A stretch of DNA of 10,958 bases from Nanobdellota archaeon (lineage in GTDB: Archaea > Nanobdellota > Nanobdellia > SCGC-AAA011-G17 > GW2011-AR17): NCBI GenBank assembly GCA_016784245.1, contig JADHVA010000019.1, positions 1-10,958 on the forward strand, written 5' to 3'. This document shows, in pieces, positions 5,688 through 10,958 of this stretch (positions are counted from its first letter, which is position 1; every line of letters starts with the position of its first letter). The translations under genes were made by a program, and so were the position numbers. The notes beneath the pieces are model-generated. The model was not told the origin of the DNA and did not search any database. It saw nothing but the letters and a program-made list of their open reading frames with translations.

Positions 5688-6925
5688 TGATTAATTGGTT
5701 AATTTGGATTGTTTCTTTTGTTAGTTTGTATGTTGGTGTTTTTTGGTTACATGTAGTATTTTTTAAAGATGAAGAAAGAAAAGTTCTTTCTGAAAAGTTT
5801 CCTACAGTTTCAGTTGTTGTACCAGCAAGAAATGAAGAAAAGGGTTTGTGGAAAACAGTACACTCAATAGCAATGTCAGATTACCAAAAAGATAAATTAC
5901 AAATTATTATTGTAAATCATGGATCAACAGATAAAACTGTTAAAGTTGCAAATAAATTAATGAGATGTTTTTCTGAACATAATATAAAGTTAGTAAATCT
6001 GAAACATGAAAAAGGACACATGAAATCACATGCTTTCAATGGAGGTTTAAAATATGCTACAGGAAAATATGTTGCTTGTGTTGATGCAGATTCAATAGTA
6101 ATGGAAGATGCTATTAGAGGAATTATCCCTTTTTTCGACGATAAAGATGTTGGTGCAGTAATAAGTACAATTAAAGTTACAAAGCCTGCAAATATTTATG
6201 AAAAAATTCAGCATTTAGAATATATGTTTGCTACATTTACAAGAACTTTAATGTCAAAGATTGATACATTACATATTAGTCAAGGAGCATTGAGTATCTA
6301 TAGAAAAGATCTTTTAGATAAATTTGGTGGTTTTGATGAAGGTAATTTTACTGAAGATTTAGAAATTGCAATGAGATTAAGATATAATGGATATAAAATT
6401 AAAATTGCAAAAGAGTGTGTAAGTTTTACAAAAGTTCCCGATTCTTTTAATATGTTATGGAACCAAAGAGTAAGATGGTTTAGAGGTTTCTTGTATAATA
6501 CAAATAAATACAAAGGAATGGTAATGAATAAGAAATATGGTTTGTTAGGAACTTTCCAATATCCTTTGAATATTTTATCAGTGGTTACAGTTTTACTTAT
6601 GTTTAGTTTGTTATCTTATGCTTTAATTAAAAAAGTATATTATTTTGTAGATAAATTTGCAATAGTAGGTATGCAATATTTTGCTTGGGAATGGCCTAGT
6701 ATAAAAGATATTGTGTTGAGTTTGAATATTACTTTATTATTTCCAATAGCTATTTCCTTCGGTGTAGCGCTATTTATCTATCATCAAGCACATAAAAACT
6801 TAAAAGAGAGATGGAGATATCCAGAAGCATTGGTAGTATATTTATCATTGTATCCTTTTGTTAGAGGGATGCATTGGATGACAGCATTTTATAAAGAAGT
6901 GATAAGAGCTAAGAAAAAATGGTAA
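5687..6925 (+). CDS. Membrane-bound family 2 glycosyltransferase (processive, cellulose/hyaluronan/PGA synthase-like)
   Basis: A 412-residue inverting GT2 with a GT-A fold on the cytoplasmic face. After an N-terminal helix (about 4-26) come VSVVVPARNEE (41-51), the DxD-type motif VDADS with Asp133 and Asp135, TED at 222-224 (catalytic base region) and QRVRW at 260-264, the Q-x-x-R-W of processive synthases. Three helices follow, at about 288-312, 343-365 and 380-400. It would use a nucleotide-sugar to extend or build a lipid-linked or surface glycan. Odd point: the normal DDGSTD near residue 77 reads NHGSTD, so the Asp that usually contacts the uracil/metal is missing; donor choice may differ. 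Start-stop overlap TAATG with the upstream gene and a 7-nt overlap with the downstream gene indicate translational coupling. Sugar specificity cannot be read from sequence. Confidence 0.88.
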   Translation: MINWLIWIVSFVSLYVGVFWLHVVFFKDEERKVLSEKFPTVSVVVPARNEEKGLWKTVHSIAMSDYQKDKLQIIIVNHGSTDKTVKVANKLMRCFSEHNIKLVNLKHEKGHMKSHAFNGGLKYATGKYVACVDADSIVMEDAIRGIIPFFDDKDVGAVISTIKVTKPANIYEKIQHLEYMFATFTRTLMSKIDTLHISQGALSIYRKDLLDKFGGFDEGNFTEDLEIAMRLRYNGYKIKIAKECVSFTKVPDSFNMLWNQRVRWFRGFLYNTNKYKGMVMNKKYGLLGTFQYPLNILSVVTVLLMFSLLSYALIKKVYYFVDKFAIVGMQYFAWEWPSIKDIVLSLNITLLFPIAISFGVALFIYHQAHKNLKERWRYPEALVVYLSLYPFVRGMHWMTAFYKEVIRAKKKW

Positions 6926-7482
6926 GAAAGTTTTCAAGAAAGGCATTTGTAACAAGTTTGTTAATTACATTAATGGTTTTTGTAGCCGGTTTATTCTTAG
7001 GATGGAATTTAGATAATATTAGAACAGATACAATCTTAGAGAATTTGAAAGGAAATGAATTAGATGCTGAAAGTCTATCAATCGAACAATCTTTCTGGGA
7101 AGAATTCGGAGGAGATAATTGTCAGTTTGCAGAACAGAGATTAAATTTGTTATCTTCAGAGTTAGTAGAATTAGGACAGTACTTGAATAGTTATACAGAT
7201 AAAAGTATTTTTGAAGAAGCAGAATATGAATATTTAGCAAGAAGATATTTTCTTTTAGAAATTCAAACTTATATTTTAGTTAATCATATGAATGAAGAAT
7301 GTCAAATGAATAATAGTTATATTTTGTTCTTTTATGGAGAAGACGATATAGCAATTGATACTTTGAAATTATATTATGATGTTACAGATACTCCTACAAT
7401 GATAATTAATAATGATATTAAAAGAGAAGGATATGTTAGTTATGAAGAATTAAAGGAATTGATCGATGCGGATTTCGTATAA
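6919..7482 (+). CDS. Membrane-anchored thioredoxin-fold-like protein lacking CxxC
   Basis: A 187-residue protein with a basic N-terminus, one helix (about 10-29) and an external part. Residues about 45-130 look helical and hold Cys68 and Cys128. The end, YILFFYG (134-140), then YYDVTDTPTMIIN (152-164) and GYVSYEELKELI (171-182), resembles the second half of a thioredoxin fold: a beta strand, the cis-Pro-type TPT loop at 158-160, a strand, then the final helix after a Gly-Tyr. No CxxC follows the first strand, so a standard disulfide reductase is unlikely. It overlaps the GT2 stop by 7 nt and the next gene by 17 nt, so it belongs to the glycosylation cluster. A comparison with the thioredoxin-fold OST subunits Ost3/Ost6 is tempting but only an inference; the family is not recognised with certainty. 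Confidence 0.6.
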   Translation: MVRKFSRKAFVTSLLITLMVFVAGLFLGWNLDNIRTDTILENLKGNELDAESLSIEQSFWEEFGGDNCQFAEQRLNLLSSELVELGQYLNSYTDKSIFEEAEYEYLARRYFLLEIQTYILVNHMNEECQMNNSYILFFYGEDDIAIDTLKLYYDVTDTPTMIINNDIKREGYVSYEELKELIDADFV

Positions 7483-8845
7483 ATTATTAAGCTTGTATAT
7501 TGTTTCTACAATTTTTTTTTTGATTTGGCACTATATATATATGGGCTGGGATTTTTCAGTTTATGTTCTGAATGCACAATATTGGTTTGGAAATGGAATG
7601 TATTTTGAAATTGAAAGAGCACCATTGATGAGTTTGATGATTGGTTTTTTTAGTATTTTTACTTGGAAATTTGCTGAGTATCTATATATTATATTAGTAT
7701 CTAGTTTATTCTTTTTTTCCTCTGTAAAACTAGCAGAAGTGTTTAAAGTAGATAAGTTGGTATTTTATTTGTTTAGTTTGAATGCTTTTGTTTTAGTATA
7801 TGGTTTAATTGAAGGAACAGATTTGTTGGCTTTAAGTTTATTAGGACTATTTTTAGCTTACTTATTGAAGAATGATTGGAAAGCAGGTTTGTTTTTAGGA
7901 TTAGCTTGTTTGACAAGATACACCTTTGTAATATTTTTACCTCTGTTGTTATTCCATAAAAAAATTAGAAGTTTTATTTTGAGCTGTTTAAGTTATTGTT
8001 TAGTTTTTGTACCTTGGTTTATTTATAATAAAATTGTCTATGATAATATTTTTTATAGTATTGCAAGCTCTGTAGCATTAAATGTTGTTTATAGAGATTA
8101 TATTCAAAGCAGTATTGATTATATGAATTTTGTTTATGCATGGAATATTTTGATACCTTTGATAGTAATTGGTTTAGTATATTTTGTTTGGAAAGAAAGA
8201 ATTGATAGAAAGTACTTGTTGATCTTTGGATTTATAGCTTTGTCATTTTATTCTGTATATAATTTGAAATCAAACATTGTTAGATATTTTATGATTTTTA
8301 CAATCCCTGGAGCTTTATTTGCAAGTTATGCTATGAAAAAAATTAAATGGAAAACATTTATTGTGGTTGCTTTTATTATTTTGACCTTAGTTAGTACAGC
8401 TTTTGTTTTTTCTTCTGAAAGATTTGTTAATGAAGATTATGAAGATTTAGGTATTGATGATGAATGTGCTTTGAAAACAAATCTATGGGTAACATTTAAT
8501 TATAATGAAAGGATAGCAGAAGTATTTCCTAGAAAAGAATTAGTTTCTCATTATATTGATGAAGGATATTATATGTTGTTCAAATATAATGCAAGAGAAC
8601 CTGAGTATATGTTCAATGAAAGTTTTATGAGTGAATTTCCAGTAGTTTATCAAGATGAAGAATATATTTTAATTGGTGAAGGTTGTGTTGAAATTAGTTC
8701 TGTTGATGAATCTTATATTGATAGATTGAATAATGATTTGTTGTTAGCTTATAATTATACAGAAACAGATGACCCTTGTTTTCTTTTAATGGATGGAAAT
8801 CAAATTTGTTATTTTGTTGATAATTTGTTTGAGAAATTTAAATAA
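7466..8845 (+). CDS. GT-C-type polytopic glycosyltransferase (PMT/ArnT-like)
   Basis: A 459-residue membrane protein with about nine to eleven helices up to about residue 310 and a soluble C-terminal part of about 140 residues. The first external loop has GWDFSVYV (27-34) with an Asp in the position typical of GT-C enzymes, followed by FEIERAPLMSLMIGFF (47-62), like the R/Y-x-P-P-L stretch of the GT39/ArnT group. A later CLTRYTFVIFLPLLLF resembles the loop that carries an Arg before a helix in these families. Such enzymes use polyprenyl-phosphate sugars outside the membrane. The soluble tail contains four cysteines (DDEC, GEGC, DDPC, QIC) that could form two disulfides. The start at ATG 7466 lies inside the previous gene with AAAGGA a few bases before it. 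Last gene of the cluster; substrate unknown. Confidence 0.7.
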   Translation: MRISYKLLSLYIVSTIFFLIWHYIYMGWDFSVYVLNAQYWFGNGMYFEIERAPLMSLMIGFFSIFTWKFAEYLYIILVSSLFFFSSVKLAEVFKVDKLVFYLFSLNAFVLVYGLIEGTDLLALSLLGLFLAYLLKNDWKAGLFLGLACLTRYTFVIFLPLLLFHKKIRSFILSCLSYCLVFVPWFIYNKIVYDNIFYSIASSVALNVVYRDYIQSSIDYMNFVYAWNILIPLIVIGLVYFVWKERIDRKYLLIFGFIALSFYSVYNLKSNIVRYFMIFTIPGALFASYAMKKIKWKTFIVVAFIILTLVSTAFVFSSERFVNEDYEDLGIDDECALKTNLWVTFNYNERIAEVFPRKELVSHYIDEGYYMLFKYNAREPEYMFNESFMSEFPVVYQDEEYILIGEGCVEISSVDESYIDRLNNDLLLAYNYTETDDPCFLLMDGNQICYFVDNLFEKFK

Positions 8846-8858
8846 AAAATAAAAAAAA
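8844..8858 (-). terminator. T-tract terminator of the minus-strand gene
   Basis: On the minus strand the 14-nt convergent gap gives T8, an A, then T6, directly after the stop codon of the cysteine-rich protein gene. Archaeal polymerase stops well on such tracts. No hairpin is seen. The plus-strand gene ending at 8845 has no T-run of its own here. Confidence 0.5.
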
Positions 8859-8859
8859 T

Positions 8860-10011
8860 TTATTCTGTAGTTTCTTCTGCTACTTCTAAGTTAGAATCAG
8901 ATCTTCCCCAGAATAACCATTCCCAGATTTTTGAAAAGAAACCTTCATCTTCAGCAGCACCCATACCTACACCTGAACCAGTTGGCCTAGGGGGTCTTTT
9001 ACCTAATAATCCTTTTTGTAAACACTGCCCTTCTTCGTCACAAACATATTTGTATCTAGCATCATAAATCTTATTACAATCTTGAGGTTCTTGACACTCA
9101 GGTGCACCATTTGGATTATCATCAGTTACTTCATCTTTTTTCTCACAGAAATTAACTGAATCACCTATTTCTAATGCAGTACCTGTACATGCAAAATTAT
9201 CAGGACAGTCATCTCTTGTTGGAGAACATTTTCTTCCACAGAAACCATTGTCATCAATTTCTAAACAAGCATAGAATCGATCATATTCATCAGCACAATC
9301 AATGCTTTCAGTTTTATGAGAATCTCCATCACAATAGTATTCCATTAAATTACTTACACAATAATCTTTTCCATCTCCTCTAATTATACTATCTGCTTTA
9401 ACTTCTCCAGGAACTAAATAAGAATCTGCTGATTCAGCATCAGAATCTTTACATTCACTTTCTGAATCCGTTGTTGCTTCTTCTGTTTCTTCTGTATCAT
9501 CAGTAATACTTGGAGATGTTTCTTCTTCTGTACATATTTTAGAACCAATAGTCATACCAGATTCACAAGTATATCCTTCACTACAATCAACATCTGAAGT
9601 ACATTCTTCTGTTGTAATATCTGCACCTGTAGTAGATTCATCTTCGATACAAGCACCATCTTCACAAATTTCACCGAAGTTACAATTTAAAATTTCAGAA
9701 ATAATTAAAGTATTTCCATCAGTTTCTAAACAAGAAAATTCAAAAACTTCATTATCTGTACCACCAACACAAGCATCATAATGAAGATGATATTCACCAT
9801 CATCTTCAACACCTACTGATCTAGTTTTGGTAGTTAAATCTTTTAAATCACTATCATCACAAACTATACATTCACCTAAATATTCATCACCAGCAGTTAC
9901 ACAAGCAGCATCTGAACCACAATCTGCATCTGTTGTACAAGTCTCTGCACTAACCATTCCAATAGAAAGTACAGCTAAGCCTAAAATTAAGAATAATATT
10001 TTTTTATTCAT
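8860..10011 (-). CDS. Secreted cysteine-rich protein with duplicated module
   Basis: A 383-residue protein starting with a Sec signal peptide (MNKKILFLILGLAVLSIGMV, likely cut after VSA at 20-22). The rest has 28 cysteines and many acidic residues. Short motifs of the form C-x4-DC-x5-C recur (CTTDADC, CTSDVDC, CSPTRDDC, CQEPQDC). A longer module occurs twice: C-x-DSD, a Gly/Asp-rich stretch, D-x-C, a hydrophobic strand, C, about 12 residues, C, and a closing C-x3-5-GxC, once near 48-110 and once near 190-260. An acidic Thr/Ser/Glu linker of about 25 residues separates them. The end has GKRPPRPTGSG, then FFSKIWEWLFWG, an amphipathic Trp-rich tail before a short acidic end. Probably a cell-surface protein with many disulfides; specific function unknown. 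It has its own TATA box and strong ribosome binding site. Confidence 0.82.
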   Translation of the reverse strand: MNKKILFLILGLAVLSIGMVSAETCTTDADCGSDAACVTAGDEYLGECIVCDDSDLKDLTTKTRSVGVEDDGEYHLHYDACVGGTDNEVFEFSCLETDGNTLIISEILNCNFGEICEDGACIEDESTTGADITTEECTSDVDCSEGYTCESGMTIGSKICTEEETSPSITDDTEETEEATTDSESECKDSDAESADSYLVPGEVKADSIIRGDGKDYCVSNLMEYYCDGDSHKTESIDCADEYDRFYACLEIDDNGFCGRKCSPTRDDCPDNFACTGTALEIGDSVNFCEKKDEVTDDNPNGAPECQEPQDCNKIYDARYKYVCDEEGQCLQKGLLGKRPPRPTGSGVGMGAAEDEGFFSKIWEWLFWGRSDSNLEVAEETTE

Positions 10012-10020
10012 TTATTTTTT

Positions 10021-10027
10021 CCTCCTT
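10021..10027 (-). promoter_or_regulatory. Shine-Dalgarno site for the cysteine-rich protein gene
   Basis: The minus strand reads aaggagg, ending 9 nt before the ATG at 10011. It is the strongest ribosome binding site in the window and fixes the start. It contrasts with the leaderless genes elsewhere here. Confidence 0.8.
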
Positions 10028-10061
10028 TTTAAAAATAATTAGAAAAATATAAGGAGTTATA

Positions 10062-10070
10062 CTTTATAAG
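10062..10070 (-). promoter_or_regulatory. TATA box for the cysteine-rich protein gene
   Basis: The minus strand reads cttataaag, centred about 55 nt before the ATG at 10011. With start 25-30 nt downstream the mRNA would have a leader of about 25-30 nt that includes the aaggagg site, so this gene is leadered. The box lies just after the stop codon of the preceding minus-strand gene, so the gene has its own promoter. Confidence 0.55.
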
Positions 10071-10075
10071 TTTTT

Positions 10076-10618
10076 TTAAGCCAAGGTATTTAATATGTCG
10101 TTCATAAAAGTACAAAAATCTTGACCAACAATTAATTTTACAGCTATAACAATAACAACTATAATAAAAAAAGGAGCTAAACATGCTAAGTCAGCAAAAG
10201 TTTCTTGATCTAAAGACCAAGCTAAAGCTGTAGCTAAACCAGGAGTTGGAATTGGAAATATTCCCACTAATGCACCTGCAAGAAAAAAGAAAGGTGCTGA
10301 AATTATTTTTAAGAAAAAACTAGCTTTTGATGTTAATACAATAATGAGCCAAATAATACTTGTGAAAGCACCACCTATCCCTGCAAAAACTAAAGTCCCA
10401 ATAATAGTTTCAGCTAATGCATCTCCAATTAAATCTGTTAAGGAATCTTCAGCATCACCAAGAGCACCAATAATCCAAGCAGGTAAAAATTTACTTAATA
10501 AAAAAATAATAATCAATAAAGAAATAATTAATCCCCAATGATTTAATGCAAAACCTCCAATCTCTCTAATCATTAAGAAGAAAAACATTACTATAGATTC
10601 TACACAAACATAAGCCAT
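10076..10618 (-). CDS. Multi-pass membrane protein of unknown function
   Basis: I do not recognise this 180-residue protein. Hydrophobic segments lie at about 5-20, 28-48, 72-96, 101-121 and 143-165, giving four or five membrane helices. Between the second and third is a short polar, acidic stretch (GDAEDSLTDLIGDALAE, 52-70) that may be an amphipathic helix. A Pro/Gly-rich turn, FPIPTPGLATALAW (121-134), follows the fourth helix. Four Cys are present (5, 146, 169 and none clustered as a metal site; the others are absent from loops). The layout is somewhat like a small channel or holin-like protein, but no family motif supports that. Start at ATG 10618 is the first in frame and fits a minus-strand TATA-like box about 27 nt upstream; internal Met11 or Met16 are possible starts. 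Divergent from the next gene. Confidence 0.7.
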   Translation of the reverse strand: MAYVCVESIVMFFFLMIREIGGFALNHWGLIISLLIIIFLLSKFLPAWIIGALGDAEDSLTDLIGDALAETIIGTLVFAGIGGAFTSIIWLIIVLTSKASFFLKIISAPFFFLAGALVGIFPIPTPGLATALAWSLDQETFADLACLAPFFIIVVIVIAVKLIVGQDFCTFMNDILNTLA

Positions 10619-10632
10619 GATTGTGGAAAAGG

Positions 10633-10640
10633 TTTATATA
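10633..10640 (+). promoter_or_regulatory. TATA box for the rightmost plus-strand gene
   Basis: The sequence tttatata is centred 27 nt before the ATG at 10664, giving a leaderless transcript as for scpB. It sits in the 45-nt gap between two divergent genes and abuts the minus-strand box, so the two promoters may compete. Confidence 0.55.
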
Positions 10641-10649
10641 TTAATAAAG
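10641..10649 (-). promoter_or_regulatory. TATA-like box for the minus-strand membrane protein gene
   Basis: The minus strand reads ctttattaa, centred about 27 nt before the ATG at 10618. It is less perfect than the neighbouring plus-strand box, whose palindromic tatata could also serve this strand at about 20 nt. Confidence 0.35.
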
Positions 10650-10663
10650 TTATTTATTGGAGT

Positions 10664-10958
10664 ATGAAGAGAGGTGTGAAAAGTTTCTTCTCCGACAAGA
10701 AAGGAGGATTGTTTGATAAAAAAGATAGTTATTCAAGTGGTTCTGAAAAAAGTGGGAATGGAAAATTAGTTGCAACTTTAATTATTTTAATATTAGTAGC
10801 AGGAGGAGGTTGGTTTTTATTCAAAGGTTTTTATTCTTCAGATGCAGGTGCATTAGCAAGAGAAACTGTTTCAAATTCTTTTTCAGGAATTACTGAATGG
10901 ATTGGTTCAAGTATAGAAGAATCAACTACATCTTTAGAATATGTTGGATCAGGAGATT
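10664..10958 (+). CDS. Single-pass membrane protein, N-terminal part (runs off the window)
   Basis: From ATG 10664 the frame stays open for 98 codons to the window end. The first 33 residues are polar and basic, rich in Lys, Gly and Ser (MKRGVKSFFSDKKGGLFDKK at the start), then one helix at about 35-54 (LVATLIILILVAGGGWFLF), then a Ser/Thr-rich external part with SNSFSGITEWIGSSIEE. By the positive-inside rule the N-terminus is inside the cell. The long hydrophilic head before the helix argues against a cleaved signal peptide. No family is recognised; a surface or cell-envelope protein is plausible. Start supported by the TATA box 27 nt upstream and by divergence from the minus-strand gene. 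Confidence 0.7.
   Translation, partial: MKRGVKSFFSDKKGGLFDKKDSYSSGSEKSGNGKLVATLIILILVAGGGWFLFKGFYSSDAGALARETVSNSFSGITEWIGSSIEESTTSLEYVGSGD

Noticed and set aside
6298..6513. Open frame on the minus strand opposite the GT2 gene
   Set aside because: It lies opposite the TED and QRVRW coding region, has no promoter or ribosome site, and is a shadow of a well-supported gene.
7019..7240. Open frame of 73 codons on the minus strand opposite the thioredoxin-like gene
   Set aside because: The opposite frame is part of a tightly overlapping operon and has coherent protein features; this one has none.
9174..10042. Plus-strand open frames opposite the cysteine-rich protein gene
   Set aside because: They give His/Asn-rich or Ser-rich products that simply mirror the Cys and acidic codons of the real gene, which has a signal peptide and strong ribosome site.
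10344..10541. Plus-strand open frame of 65 codons opposite the multi-pass membrane gene
   Set aside because: The minus strand codes for clear membrane helices; this frame has no start signal.
1..10958. CRISPR arrays, tRNA or rRNA genes, insertion sequences
   Set aside because: I saw no regularly spaced repeats, no tRNA-like cloverleaf or GC-rich RNA gene in the gaps, and no transposase motifs on reading both strands.

Overview
The window looks like a piece of a small AT-rich archaeal genome of the DPANN type (Woesearchaeota/Pacearchaeota-like). Pointers are an archaeal/eukaryotic-type release factor (aRF1), an archaeal-looking valyl-tRNA synthetase end, TATA boxes about 27 nt before the ATG of unlinked or operon-first genes (leaderless mRNAs), ScpB, tightly overlapping genes, and cysteine-rich secreted proteins of a style common in those lineages. 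The lineage is an inference from these traits, not from a database match. Stop codons are nearly all TAA, with one TGA and no TAG among the genes called.

Left part (1-2045): the C-terminal end of a probable valyl-tRNA synthetase, then the gene for release factor aRF1. The aRF1 gene carries an in-frame 131-residue mini-intein inserted exactly after the catalytic GGQ, before the conserved Ser of GGQ-SAQRF. This is the strongest find in the window: translation termination here should depend on protein splicing. The aRF1 itself is short (365 residues after splicing), apparently lacks the C-domain mini-domain, and has NIKD instead of NIKS. Convergent to it is a small two-helix membrane protein gene broken by one missing base.

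Middle part (2149-8845): one long plus-strand cluster, probably a single operon: scpB, two tandem STT3/AglB-like GT-C membrane proteins with eroded catalytic motifs, a membrane GT2 glycosyltransferase, a membrane-anchored thioredoxin-like protein, and a third GT-C-like membrane protein. Genes abut or overlap by 1-35 nt. The set reads as a surface-glycan or protein-glycosylation module tied transcriptionally to a chromosome-segregation gene.

Right part (8846-10958): two minus-strand genes, a secreted 28-cysteine protein with a duplicated Cys-rich module and a multi-pass membrane protein of unknown function, then a divergent plus-strand gene for a single-pass membrane protein that runs off the window. 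Divergent TATA boxes lie between the last two.
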